Shown piece by piece: positions 36,326 through 44,756 of a DNA stretch of 64,000 nucleotides (position 1 is its first letter; each line of letters opens with the position of its first letter). The DNA lies in assembly GCF_002078505.1 (NCBI RefSeq), contig NZ_LUAV01000035.1:186001-250000 (forward strand). The letters run 5' to 3'. The position numbers and the translations under genes were made by a program. The notes under the pieces were generated by a model that saw nothing but the letters and a program-made list of their open reading frames with translations, made no database searches and had not been told where the DNA came from. This DNA is from Ensifer aridi. GTDB taxonomy: Bacteria; Pseudomonadota; Alphaproteobacteria; Rhizobiales; Rhizobiaceae.

Positions 36326-37759
36326 ATGCGGATCGCCGTCGGTGGAATCCATACGGAATGCAGCACCTATTCGCCCGTTCTGATGACGGTCGAAGACTTC
36401 CGGGTGCTCAGGGGAGAGGACCTCCTGAGGGCGGAATACTTCGATTTCCTCGAGGCGGAAGGGATCGGGCATATTCCGCTCCTGCATGCGCGGGCCGTCC
36501 CAGGCGGTCCGGTCTCCCGTGCGGCCTACGATGTCTTCCGGGCGGAGTTCCTCGAACGGCTCGAAGCGGCATTGCCGCTCGACGGGCTCTATCTTGCGAT
36601 GCACGGGGCGATCAAGGTCGACGGGATGGACGATGCGGAAGGCGACTGGATCTCCGCCGCTCGCGCCGTCGTCGGTCACGATTGTCCGTTGGCGGTCAGC
36701 TACGACCTCCATGGCAATGTCAGCCAACGGATCATCGACCAGATCGATATCTTCGCCGCCTACCGAACTGCGCCACATATCGACACGCGCGAAACCATGG
36801 TGCGGGCCTGGTCGATGCTGATCGAGGCATTGCGTCATGGCACGCGCCCCGGCGTCGCCTGGGCACCCGTGCCGGTGCTCCTACCCGGGGAACGCACCTC
36901 GACGGAGGACGACCCGGCCAAGAGTCTCTACCTGGCTCTGCCGGAAATCGACAAACGGCCCGGCATTCTCGATGCCAATTTGATGGTGGGGTATGTCTGG
37001 GCCGATGAGCCGCGGGCGACTGCCTGCGCCGTAGTCACCGGCTCGGACAGGACGGCGGCTTCGAAAGCGGCGGAGGAAATCGCTGCAAGCTACTGGAATG
37101 AGCGGAAGAATTTTTCCTTCGGGCCGGTCACCGGACCGCTCGAGGCAATGCTCGACATTGCCGAAGGCGCAACAACGAAGCCCGTCATTCTGGCCGACTC
37201 CGGCGACAATCCAACCGGCGGCGGTGTCGGCGACCGCGCCGATGTGTTGAATGCGCTTCTCAACCGCGGTTGGCAGGACGCGTTGATTGCCGGCATCGCC
37301 GATCGACCGGCTGTGGAGGCCTGCTTCGCCGCCGGCGAGGGCGAGACGCTGACGTTGCGGATCGGCGGCAGTCTCGACCCGTCGAGCGCTCCCGCAGAGG
37401 TGACGGTGAAGGTCATGCGCGTTGATGATCCGGGATCTGCCGCCGAGCGTCAGGCGGTGGTCGAGGCGGAAGGCATCGTGATCGTGCTGTCGGCGCGGCG
37501 CCGTCCCTATCACAATATCGAGGACTTTCGCCGCCTCGGCCTCGACCCCGCAACCATGCGCCTACTCGTCGTCAAGTCCGGCTATCTTTCGCCGGAGCTC
37601 GCGCCGATCGCCAATCCCAACCTGATGGCGCTCACTCATGGAGTCGTCAATCAGGACATAGAACACCTCGCGAGCGAGCGCCGCCTGCGGCCGGTCTTCC
37701 CCTTCGATCGGGATTTCGATTTCGCGCCGAAGGCGCGCCTATCGGCGCGGTGGAAGTAG
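36326..37759 (+). CDS. M81 family metallopeptidase (MlrC-like), second copy
   Basis: A 477-residue MlrC-family protein: GGIHTECSTYSP, AMHGAIKVDGMDDAEGDW, SYDLHGNVSQRI (metal-type Asp/His), YRTAPHIDTRETM and the C-terminal ADSGDNPTGGGVGDR. It follows the GH20 gene by 11 bases and closes the operon. It is clearly divergent from the copy at 30197-31672, so the two are old paralogues rather than a recent duplication. Two such genes flanking a sugar operon suggests that the imported compound contains an amide or peptide bond; this is inference. Confidence 0.88.
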   Translation: MRIAVGGIHTECSTYSPVLMTVEDFRVLRGEDLLRAEYFDFLEAEGIGHIPLLHARAVPGGPVSRAAYDVFRAEFLERLEAALPLDGLYLAMHGAIKVDGMDDAEGDWISAARAVVGHDCPLAVSYDLHGNVSQRIIDQIDIFAAYRTAPHIDTRETMVRAWSMLIEALRHGTRPGVAWAPVPVLLPGERTSTEDDPAKSLYLALPEIDKRPGILDANLMVGYVWADEPRATACAVVTGSDRTAASKAAEEIAASYWNERKNFSFGPVTGPLEAMLDIAEGATTKPVILADSGDNPTGGGVGDRADVLNALLNRGWQDALIAGIADRPAVEACFAAGEGETLTLRIGGSLDPSSAPAEVTVKVMRVDDPGSAAERQAVVEAEGIVIVLSARRRPYHNIEDFRRLGLDPATMRLLVVKSGYLSPELAPIANPNLMALTHGVVNQDIEHLASERRLRPVFPFDRDFDFAPKARLSARWK

Positions 37760-37833
37760 GGGATTACCGCGGAAACCCATTGGATTATGGCGGCCAGCGA
37801 TTGGTCGTGTTAACCCCCTTTGCCCTGCCGGGC

Positions 37834-37856
37834 ATCTCCCCCACAAGGGGGGAGAT
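37834..37856. repeat. Short palindromic repeat between convergent genes
   Basis: ATCTCCCCC (37834-37842) and GGGGGAGAT (37848-37856) with a five-base loop. The sequence around it resembles the short GC-rich palindromic units scattered through rhizobial genomes. It lies in the 173-base gap between the M81 gene and hutU and may end both transcripts; nothing else was seen in the gap. Confidence 0.6.
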
Positions 37857-37932
37857 CGGCAAGACGCGAGCTGGGCGCTTGCGGGCTGGGAAGGCGTGGA
37901 TGTTGTGCAATCTGGAGCAGCCACCCGGTCCA

Positions 37933-39612
37933 TCAGTTCCCGAGTATCCCCGGCAGGCGGAGACCCTGCTCCTTGGCGCAGTCGAGCGCTACGTCGTAGC
38001 CCGCGTCGGCATGGCGCATGACGCCCGTCGCCGGATCGTTCCAGAGCACCCGTTCGATGCGCCGGGCTGCATCGTCGGTACCGTCGCAGCAGATCACCAT
38101 GCCGGAATGTTGCGAGAAGCCCATGCCGACGCCGCCGCCGTGGTGCAGCGATACCCAGGTGGCGCCGGAGGCGGTGTTGAGCAGGGCGTTCAACAGCGGC
38201 CAGTCGGAAACCGCGTCCGAGCCGTCCTTCATCGCTTCGGTCTCACGGTTCGGCGAAGCGACCGAGCCGGAGTCGAGATGGTCGCGGCCGATGACGATCG
38301 GTGCCTTCAGCTCGCCCGTGCGCACCATCTCGTTGAAGGCGAGGCCGAGGCGATGACGATCGCCAAGGCCGACCCAGCAGATGCGTGCAGGCAAGCCCTG
38401 GAAAGCGATGCGCTCGCGGGCCATGTCGAGCCAATTGTGCAGGTGTTTGTTGTCGGGCAGCAGCTCCTTCACCTTCCGGTCCGTCTTGTAGATATCCTCC
38501 GGGTCGCCGGAAAGCGCCGCCCAGCGGAACGGTCCGATGCCCATGCAGAAGAGCGGACGGATATAGGCGGGGACGAAGCCCGGGAAATCGAAGGCGCGCT
38601 CGAGACCTTCGTCCTTCGCCACCTGGCGGATGTTGTTGCCGTAGTCGAGCGTCGGGACGCCGGAATCCCAGAAGGCGAGCATCGCTTCGACATGGTCGCG
38701 CATCGAAGCGCGGGCGGCTTTCTCCACCGCCTTCGGATCGCTCTCGCGCTTGGCCTTCCATTCGGCGATCGTCCAGCCCCTCGGCAGATAACCATTGATC
38801 GGATCATGCGCCGAGGTCTGGTCCGTGACGATGTCCGGCCGAATCCCGCGGCGGACCATTTCGGGTAGGACCTCCGAGGCATTGCCTAGGAGACCTACGG
38901 ACTTGGCCTCGCCGGCCTTGGTCCAGCGCTCGATCATCGCCATAGCTTCATCGAGCGTCTCGGCCTTCTCGTCGAGATAACGGGTGCGCAGGCGGAAATC
39001 GATCGAGTCCGGATTGCACTCCACGGCAAGGCAGCAGGCGCCGGCCATGACGGCGGCGAGCGGCTGGGCACCGCCCATGCCGCCGAGGCCGCCGGTGAGG
39101 ATCCACTTGCCTTTGAGATTGCCGCCATAGTGCCGGCGGCCGGCCTCGGCAAAGGTCTCGTAGGTGCCCTGCACGATGCCCTGCGTGCCGATATAGATCC
39201 AGGAGCCGGCGGTCATCTGGCCATACATGGCGAGACCCTTCCTATCCAGCTCGTTGAAGTGGTCCCAGGTCGCCCAGTGCGGTACGAGATTGGAATTGGC
39301 GATCAGCACGCGCGGCGCATCCTTGTGGGTGCGGAAGACGCCGACGGGCTTGCCGGACTGGACGAGCAAGGTCTCGTCCTCGTTCAGGTCCTTGAGCGCT
39401 GCGACGATGCGGTCGAAATCATCCCAGGTACGGGCGGCGCGGCCGATGCCGCCATAGACGACGAGTTCGTGCGGGTTCTCGGCGACATCCGGATCGAGAT
39501 TGTTCATCAGCATCCGCAGCGGCGCTTCGGTCAGCCAGTTCTTGGCGCTGATCTCGGTTCCGCGCGGACTGCGCACCTCGCGAATATTGTGGCGCGGATT
39601 GTTCGTGTTCAT
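37933..39612 (-). CDS. hutU: Urocanate hydratase
   Basis: A 559-residue cytoplasmic enzyme that adds water to urocanate, giving imidazolone propionate (second step of histidine degradation). The length is standard and hallmark segments are present: NNLDPDVAENP, YGGIGRAARTWDDFD, GGLGGMGGAQPLA (NAD binding), the QTSAHDP loop and HHGGGVGMGFSQHSGMVICCDG near the C-terminus with the conserved cysteine region. The start overlaps the hutG stop by four bases. It is the last gene of the hutI-hutH-hutG-hutU operon. Confidence 0.97.
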   Translation of the reverse strand: MNTNNPRHNIREVRSPRGTEISAKNWLTEAPLRMLMNNLDPDVAENPHELVVYGGIGRAARTWDDFDRIVAALKDLNEDETLLVQSGKPVGVFRTHKDAPRVLIANSNLVPHWATWDHFNELDRKGLAMYGQMTAGSWIYIGTQGIVQGTYETFAEAGRRHYGGNLKGKWILTGGLGGMGGAQPLAAVMAGACCLAVECNPDSIDFRLRTRYLDEKAETLDEAMAMIERWTKAGEAKSVGLLGNASEVLPEMVRRGIRPDIVTDQTSAHDPINGYLPRGWTIAEWKAKRESDPKAVEKAARASMRDHVEAMLAFWDSGVPTLDYGNNIRQVAKDEGLERAFDFPGFVPAYIRPLFCMGIGPFRWAALSGDPEDIYKTDRKVKELLPDNKHLHNWLDMARERIAFQGLPARICWVGLGDRHRLGLAFNEMVRTGELKAPIVIGRDHLDSGSVASPNRETEAMKDGSDAVSDWPLLNALLNTASGATWVSLHHGGGVGMGFSQHSGMVICCDGTDDAARRIERVLWNDPATGVMRHADAGYDVALDCAKEQGLRLPGILGN

Positions 39613-40424
39613 GCCTCACTCCCTGTGCGTTGGAGGTCGAATGCTTTTGCTTCAATGGCTTCCAGGATGTTCCGGAGATGACGTCGAAGCCTTTCGGCTT
39701 TCGCCACGTCCAGGGCGAAGGGCGGTGCTTCCGCAGTCAAATGGGTCGATTGCGCCAGTTCCATCTGGATGGCGTGCACGCCCTGTTGCGGGCGGCCATA
39801 GTGGCGCGTCGCCCAACCGCCCTTGAAGCGACCGTTGAGCACGTGGCTATAACCATCTGCTTTTGCCGCGATTTCGACCGCCGATCTTTCGATCGCTCGC
39901 GCACAGGTTTGCCCCATATCCGTGCCGATGTTGAAGTCCGGCAGCTTGCCTTCGAAAAGGAAGGGGATGTGCGAGCGGATCGAGTGGCAATCATAGAGCA
40001 CGGCAACGCCGTGGATCGCCTTGACGCGGGCGATCTGGGCGGCAAGGGCGCCATGATAGGGCGCATGAAAGGCGCGCAGGCGCTCTGCGATATTGGCCTC
40101 CGTCGGGCCCTCGCCATCCTTCCAGATCGGCACGCCATCGAAATCCGTTTCTGGAACGAGCCCCGTCGTGTTCTGGCCGGGATAGAGGCTGACGCCCTCC
40201 GGGTCGCGATTGGCGTCGATGACGTAGCGGTGGAAGGTGGCGCGGACGGTGGTCGCGTCCGGCAGCAGGCCCTCGTAGAGCTCGTGTATATGCCAGTCCG
40301 TGTCGGCGAGGATGCGGCCATTGTCGTTCAGCCGCTCCCATATCGAAGAGGGCACGTGCGTGCCCGTATGCGGAAAACCGAGAATGACGGGCGAGGTGCC
40401 CTGCCGGACTTCATAGACCGCCAT
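39609..40424 (-). CDS. hutG: N-formylglutamate deformylase (HutG family amidohydrolase)
   Basis: A 271-residue member of the N-formylglutamate amidohydrolase family: PVILGFPHTGTHVP, RYVIDANRDPEG and VLYDCHSIRSHIPFLFEG carry the conserved His, Asp and Glu metal-site residues. It would release formate and glutamate from N-formylglutamate. That pathway needs a formiminoglutamate deiminase (HutF), which is not in this window. The start at 40424 has GGAGGG five bases upstream and follows hutH directly; an upstream in-frame ATG at 40514 lies inside hutH. Confidence 0.92.
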   Translation of the reverse strand: MAVYEVRQGTSPVILGFPHTGTHVPSSIWERLNDNGRILADTDWHIHELYEGLLPDATTVRATFHRYVIDANRDPEGVSLYPGQNTTGLVPETDFDGVPIWKDGEGPTEANIAERLRAFHAPYHGALAAQIARVKAIHGVAVLYDCHSIRSHIPFLFEGKLPDFNIGTDMGQTCARAIERSAVEIAAKADGYSHVLNGRFKGGWATRHYGRPQQGVHAIQMELAQSTHLTAEAPPFALDVAKAERLRRHLRNILEAIEAKAFDLQRTGSEA

Positions 40425-40425
40425 A

Positions 40426-41961
40426 TCAGCCCTCCAGCGTCGGGAGAATACCGTCGGAGACGGCGGCGGCGAGCCGGCCTGAAGCGACGAGTTCGCCTGC
40501 GGCCCGGAGGTCATCCGCCATGTAGCGGTCTTCCTCGATCGTGGGCACGACGGCGCGCAGGGTGGCCGCCGCCTTCTGAAGTTCCGGGCTCGTCACAAGC
40601 GGCGCGCGGAACTCGATGCCCTGGACCGCTGCGAGCGCCTCGATGCCGACGATCGAGAACAGGTTGTCCGTCATCTGGAGCAGGCGGCGGGCGCCATGGC
40701 AAGCCATCGAGACGTGGTCTTCCTGGTTGGCCGAGGTCGGCGTCGAGTCGACGGAAGCGGGGTGCGCGAGCTGCTTGTTTTCCGACATCAGCGCGGCCGA
40801 GGTGACTTCGGCGATCATAAGACCCGAATTGAGGCCGGGCTTTTTCGCAAGGAAAGCGGGCAGGCCGTAGCTCAAGGCCGGATCGACGAGGAGTGCGATG
40901 CGGCGCTGTGAAATGGCGCCGATTTCGCAGACCGCGAGCGCGATCTGGTCGGCGGCGAAGGCGACCGGCTCGGCGTGGAAGTTGCCGCCGGAGACGACGG
41001 CATTGTCGGACAACACCAGCGGATTGTCGGTGACGGCGTTGGCTTCGATCGTGAGTGTGGCGGCGACTGAGCGCAGGAGATCGAGGCAAGCGCCGTCGAC
41101 CTGCGGTTGACAGCGGATGCAATAGGGGTCCTGCACCCGTTCGTCGCCTTCTATATGGCTCTGGCGGATGACCGATCCGTCGAGCAGCCGGCGAAGCGCG
41201 GCCGCCGTGTCGATCTGCCCGCGATGACCGCGCAGCGTATGGATATCCGGATGAAACGGGGCGGAAGAGCCCATGGCCGCATCGGTCGAAAGCGCGCCGG
41301 TGACAAGCGCCGCCTGGGCCGCCCGATGCGCGCGGAAGAGGCCGGCAAGTGCGAGCGCCGTCGAGACCTGCGTGCCGTTGATCAGCGCTAAGCCCTCCTT
41401 GGCGGCGAGCGTCACCGGCGAAAGACCGGCCGCGCCCAGGGCGGCCGCGGCTGCCATGCGTTCACCGGAGAAGAAAGCTTCGCCATGCCCCATCATGACG
41501 GCGGCCAAGTGAGCGAGCGGTGCGAGGTCGCCGGAGGCACCGACCGAACCCTTTTCCGGGATCAGCGGAACGACGCCCTTTTCCATCATCGCCTCGAGGA
41601 GGCGGATGAGTTCGAGGCGCACGCCGGAGGCGCCGCGGCCGAGCGAGATGAGCTTCAGCGCCATGATGAGTCGCACGATATTCTCCGGCAGCGGCTGACC
41701 GACGCCGCAGCAATGCGACAGGATCAGATTGCGCTGGAGGGTGGTCACGTCGGCGCTGTCGATCTTGATTGAGGCGAGTTTGCCGAAACCCGTATTGATG
41801 CCGTAGACCGGCGCATTGCCCGCGACGATCTCGGCAATCCGCTCCGCAGCCCTAGCGATGCCGGCGTCGAAGGCGCGGTCGAGGCGGGCGGGCTCGCCGG
41901 TCCAGTAGATCGTCTCAAGATCCTTGAGCGGAACCGCACCCGGTTTCAGCACAATGGTCAT
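40426..41961 (-). CDS. hutH: Histidine ammonia-lyase
   Basis: This 511-residue enzyme deaminates histidine to urocanate. Its MIO cofactor forms autocatalytically from Ala142-Ser143-Gly144 in GSVGASGDLAPLAH, which is intact. Other family segments: YGINTGFGKLA with the catalytic Tyr, NLILSHCCGVG, QDPYCIRCQPQ and NQEDHVSMACHG. It overlaps hutI by four bases (ATGA), so translation is coupled. Length is standard for the family. Confidence 0.97.
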   Translation of the reverse strand: MTIVLKPGAVPLKDLETIYWTGEPARLDRAFDAGIARAAERIAEIVAGNAPVYGINTGFGKLASIKIDSADVTTLQRNLILSHCCGVGQPLPENIVRLIMALKLISLGRGASGVRLELIRLLEAMMEKGVVPLIPEKGSVGASGDLAPLAHLAAVMMGHGEAFFSGERMAAAAALGAAGLSPVTLAAKEGLALINGTQVSTALALAGLFRAHRAAQAALVTGALSTDAAMGSSAPFHPDIHTLRGHRGQIDTAAALRRLLDGSVIRQSHIEGDERVQDPYCIRCQPQVDGACLDLLRSVAATLTIEANAVTDNPLVLSDNAVVSGGNFHAEPVAFAADQIALAVCEIGAISQRRIALLVDPALSYGLPAFLAKKPGLNSGLMIAEVTSAALMSENKQLAHPASVDSTPTSANQEDHVSMACHGARRLLQMTDNLFSIVGIEALAAVQGIEFRAPLVTSPELQKAAATLRAVVPTIEEDRYMADDLRAAGELVASGRLAAAVSDGILPTLEG

Positions 41962-43205
41962 ACGGCAATCCTTTCACCCTTGAAAATCCGCTCATGCAGA
42001 GGATTGAAGCCGATGCGGTAGATCAATTCCGCCGGCGCATCGATGTTCCAGATCGCGAGATCCGCCGATTTCCCCGCCTCGAGCGTGCCGGTTTCATCGA
42101 GGATCCGGAGCGCGCGGGCCGCCTCGCGCGTCACGCCAGCGAGGCATTCCTGGACCGTCAGACGGAAAAGCGTCGCCGACATGTTCATGGACAGGAGCAG
42201 GGATGTCAGCGGCGAAGTGCCGGGATTGCAGTCCGTCGCGACGGCGATGCGTGTTCCGGCGGCGCGAAGTGCCTCGACCGGCGGGAACTGCTTTTCGCGA
42301 AGGGTATAGAACGCGCCGGGCAGAAGGACGGCGACGGTGCCTGCCGTCGCCATCGCCGCAGCACCCTCGGCATCGAGATATTCGAGATGGTCCGCCGAAA
42401 GCGCATCATAGGAAGCGGCAAGCCTGGCGCCACCGAGATTGGAAAGCTGTTCAGCGTGGAGCTTGACCGGCAGGCCGAGCGACTTGGCCTTGTCGAAGAC
42501 GAGTGCGATCTCGGCCGGCGAGAAGGCGATGTCTTCGCAGAAGCCGTCGACCGCATCGACGAGCCCCTCGGCATGCGCCTTGACGAGACCGGGCAGGACG
42601 ACGTCCGAGATGTAGTCGCCATTTCGGCCTTTGTATTCCGGCGGCGTGGCGTGGGCGGCGAGATAGCTGGTCACAACACGCACGGGGCGCACGCGCTCCA
42701 ATTGGCGCGCAGCGCGCAGCATCTTCAGCTCGGCCTCGATGTTGAGGCCATAACCCGATTTGATCTCGACCGTGGACACGCCCTCGGAGAGCAGCGCTTC
42801 GAGCCGGGGCAGTGCCGTCTCGACCAGGGCCTCGACCGACAAGGCATTGGTCGCCTTGACGGTGGAGATGATCCCACCGCCGGCACGGGCGATCTCCTCG
42901 TAGGTCGCGCCTTCGAGCCTAAGCTCGAATTCGCGGGCGCGGTTGCCGCCGTGGACAATATGGGTGTGGCAATCGATCAGCGCCGGCGTGATCCAGCGAC
43001 GTTCGCAATCGACCACCTGGTCCGCCTCGGCAAAGCCCACAGGCAGTTCGCTCTCGGCTCCGGCATAAACGATCCGGCCGCCGCGGACGCCGACGGCGCC
43101 TTTCTCGATGATGCCGAGCGGTCCGAGGTCTTCGCGAAGCGTCGCAAGGCGAGCATTGCGCCAGAGGCTCGTTCTGCCAGACGGTGTCATTTCGTTTCTG
43201 TCCAT
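41958..43205 (-). CDS. hutI: Imidazolonepropionase
   Basis: This 415-residue amidohydrolase-superfamily enzyme opens the imidazolone ring to formiminoglutamate. Metal and substrate motifs are visible: ALIDCHTHIVHGGNRAREFELR (~80-100), KLHAEQLSNLGGA (~255), SADHLEY and VATDCNPGTSPLTS (~330). ATG 43205 (MDRNEMTPSGRTSLW) is preferred over an upstream in-frame ATG at 43319 because the operator at 43230-43241 would otherwise lie inside the gene. It is the first gene of the operon. Confidence 0.95.
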   Translation of the reverse strand: MDRNEMTPSGRTSLWRNARLATLREDLGPLGIIEKGAVGVRGGRIVYAGAESELPVGFAEADQVVDCERRWITPALIDCHTHIVHGGNRAREFELRLEGATYEEIARAGGGIISTVKATNALSVEALVETALPRLEALLSEGVSTVEIKSGYGLNIEAELKMLRAARQLERVRPVRVVTSYLAAHATPPEYKGRNGDYISDVVLPGLVKAHAEGLVDAVDGFCEDIAFSPAEIALVFDKAKSLGLPVKLHAEQLSNLGGARLAASYDALSADHLEYLDAEGAAAMATAGTVAVLLPGAFYTLREKQFPPVEALRAAGTRIAVATDCNPGTSPLTSLLLSMNMSATLFRLTVQECLAGVTREAARALRILDETGTLEAGKSADLAIWNIDAPAELIYRIGFNPLHERIFKGERIAV

Positions 43206-43229
43206 GAGCTCCGCCCTTCTCCACGGATA

Positions 43230-43241
43230 ATGTATATACAT
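43230..43241. promoter_or_regulatory. Palindrome ATGTATATACAT, likely HutC operator of the hut operon
   Basis: A perfect 12-bp palindrome 25 bases upstream of hutI, in an AT-rich island that should overlap the promoter. HutC regulators (GntR family) bind TGTATATACA-like palindromes. No hutC gene is present in this window, so the regulator must be encoded elsewhere. Confidence 0.65.
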
Positions 43242-43317
43242 AATGTTCGCGGTGGCAAGTGGAAAAACTATGCCTCCGTGAGGTAACGCGGTGGGCGCTG
43301 TCGGCCAGAAGCGCAGC

Positions 43318-43337
43318 AAAAAGCCCCGGGGCTTTTT
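43318..43337. terminator. Perfect palindrome AAAAAGCCCCGGGGCTTTTT, terminator-like
   Basis: A 20-bp perfect palindrome with an A-run before and T-run after, the form of a small bidirectional terminator (usable stem AAAAAGCC/GGCTTTTT around CCGG). It lies between two divergent genes (hutI and the nucleotidyltransferase gene), where no transcript should end. It may insulate the loci or mark an insertion junction. Confidence 0.5.
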
Positions 43338-43366
43338 ATCCGCTTTGCCGCGGCCCGCTGGATACC

Positions 43367-43461
43367 TTGACAGATGGCAGGGAGGTTATAATGGTTTTGG
43401 AGAAACATTATAACCAGGTAGACGGCAGAGAGTTATAATGTATTTGCGGAAACATTATAAC
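43367..43461 (+). promoter_or_regulatory. Promoter with two tandem 30-bp palindromes
   Basis: GTTATAATG-N12-CATTATAAC occurs twice, at 43385-43414 and 43432-43461, exactly 47 bases apart; the centres (ending in GGAGAAA and GCGGAAA) are partly conserved. Each left arm contains a perfect TATAAT box and each right arm contains one on the opposite strand. TTGACA at 43367-43372 precedes the first box with a short 14-base spacer. The array ends nine bases before the ATG at 43471, so a dimeric repressor bound here would block transcription. Confidence 0.75.
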
Positions 43462-43470
43462 GAGGCGGCA

Positions 43471-44541
43471 ATGAAGGAAATCGATCTCGTCTATAGAACG
43501 ATGTTTGCCGAGTTGTTACAGCGCTCGCTCGATGCCCAGTTCCAGGCGGACTTCCCGTTCGAGGGACGGTTTGTCACCGTTCCCGTCAAAGGGAAGAACT
43601 ATTGGTATTTCGATCTCCCTAGTCCCGACGGCGACAAGCGGCGCTATGTCGGGCCCGAGGCCGATCAGGAAGTCACGAAGCGGGTGCTGGCCTTTCGCCA
43701 GATCAAGGACAGCCTGAAAGAGCGCCGGAGGATGGTCTCCACGTTGCTTCGCAGCGGCGGCATGGCTGGCCCGGATCGCTTCGCGGGCGACGTTACCGAA
43801 GCTCTCGCCAATGGCGGTCTGTTCCGCCTGCGGGCGGTTCTCGTCGGGACCGTGGCTTTCCAGTGCTATTCGGGAATCCTCGGGATCCGGCTCCCGAATA
43901 GCGCGATGCAAACGGGCGATGCGGACTACGCGCAGGATTTCGCGATCTCCGGCGAGGTGGACGACAGCCTGCCGCCGATCTTGGAACTCCTGCAAACGGT
44001 CGATCCGACCTTCCGAGCGGTCCCCCATCAGCGCGACAAGGCGAGGGTGGTGGCGTTCGTCAATGCCAGTGATTACCGCGTGGAATTCCTGACGGGGAAT
44101 AGGGGGAGTGATGACTATATCGGCAAGCCCTCGCCCATGCCTGCCCTTGGCGGCGCGTCGGCCGAGCCGTTGAGGTTTCTGGATTTCCTGATCTACGAGC
44201 CCGTGCGGACGGTATTGCTTCACAAAGCGGGTGTGAGCGTCAATGTGCCAGCGCCCGAACGGTATGCCGTCCACAAGCTCATCGTGGCCTCGAGGCGGCT
44301 CACTGACGCGCTCGGACGCGCGAAGCGCGACAAGGACCTATTCCAAGCTGCGTTGCTCTGTGAGGCGCTGGTTGAAACCCGGCAGGGCGAGATTCTGGGC
44401 GATGCCTTCCAAGAGGCGTGGGATCGCGGGCCATCATGGCAGCAGGCGCTCCGCGAAGGGGTCGCGATGATGCCGAAAAAGGGAGAAGCGGCACTGGCGG
44501 ATGCATTGGGGTCGGAATTCTTCAAGGAGGTAAGGGCATGA
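43471..44541 (+). CDS. GSU2403-like nucleotidyltransferase-fold protein
   Basis: A 356-residue soluble protein. Residues ~90-270 look like a nucleotidyltransferase fold: LVGTVAFQCYSGILGI is the Gly-rich helix, TGDADYAQDF gives the paired Asp (DxD) and YRVEFLTG a third-strand acidic residue. The N-terminal ~80 residues include KGKNYWYFDLPSPDG and RRYVGPE; the C-terminus is helical (HKLIVASRR, DLFQAALLCEALVE), as in GSU2403/AbiEii-related proteins. An in-frame ATG at 43438 lies inside the second palindrome, so ATG 43471 (GAGG five bases upstream) is preferred. The role is unknown; related NTases are toxins or modifiers of tRNA or proteins. Operator array and isolation suggest a self-regulated accessory gene. 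Confidence 0.8.
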   Translation: MKEIDLVYRTMFAELLQRSLDAQFQADFPFEGRFVTVPVKGKNYWYFDLPSPDGDKRRYVGPEADQEVTKRVLAFRQIKDSLKERRRMVSTLLRSGGMAGPDRFAGDVTEALANGGLFRLRAVLVGTVAFQCYSGILGIRLPNSAMQTGDADYAQDFAISGEVDDSLPPILELLQTVDPTFRAVPHQRDKARVVAFVNASDYRVEFLTGNRGSDDYIGKPSPMPALGGASAEPLRFLDFLIYEPVRTVLLHKAGVSVNVPAPERYAVHKLIVASRRLTDALGRAKRDKDLFQAALLCEALVETRQGEILGDAFQEAWDRGPSWQQALREGVAMMPKKGEAALADALGSEFFKEVRA

Positions 44542-44645
44542 CGAAGGAAAGCCAGATTCTCAGCCCATACGACGATCCCGACGGCCCCTGCCAGCGTTGC
44601 GGCAAGCCGTCCGAGATCATCCTGAAATCGGGCAGCATATCCTGA
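44538..44645 (+). CDS. Very small CxxC protein overlapping the nucleotidyltransferase gene
   Basis: A 35-codon ORF whose ATG overlaps the stop of the nucleotidyltransferase gene (ATGA), with AAGGAGG 11 bases upstream of the start codon. The product (MTKESQILSPYDDPDGPCQR, then CGKPSEIILKSG) has one Cys-x-x-Cys knuckle. It may be a genuine translationally coupled microprotein or the truncated start of a longer zinc-ribbon partner. I do not recognise it. Confidence 0.4.
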   Translation: MTKESQILSPYDDPDGPCQRCGKPSEIILKSGSIS

Positions 44646-44721
44646 AAGGCGAAGTCGGATAGGCTAGCCGGAGAAAACGGAGTCCGGGGCTTTCGGGAGA
44701 ACTTCCGTCCAATCGCAGCCG

Positions 44722-44741
44722 CTCGCCGATCATACGGCGAG
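44722..44741 (-). terminator. Hairpin downstream of the MFS gene
   Basis: CTCGCCG (44722-44728) / CGGCGAG (44735-44741) with a six-base loop, 16 bases after the MFS stop codon on the minus strand. There is no long T-run. It probably ends the MFS transcript and may also serve the convergent small ORF. Confidence 0.5.
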
Positions 44742-44756
44742 TATGAAAGTTCAAAT

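Noticed and set aside
43385..43461. Possible CRISPR array or integration repeats
   Set aside because: Only two units, palindromic, short, with no spacer-like diversity and placed at a promoter; better read as operators.
43438..43470. Upstream ATG for the nucleotidyltransferase gene
   Set aside because: The codon is part of the second palindrome arm; ATG 43471 has a ribosome site and leaves the operator outside the gene.
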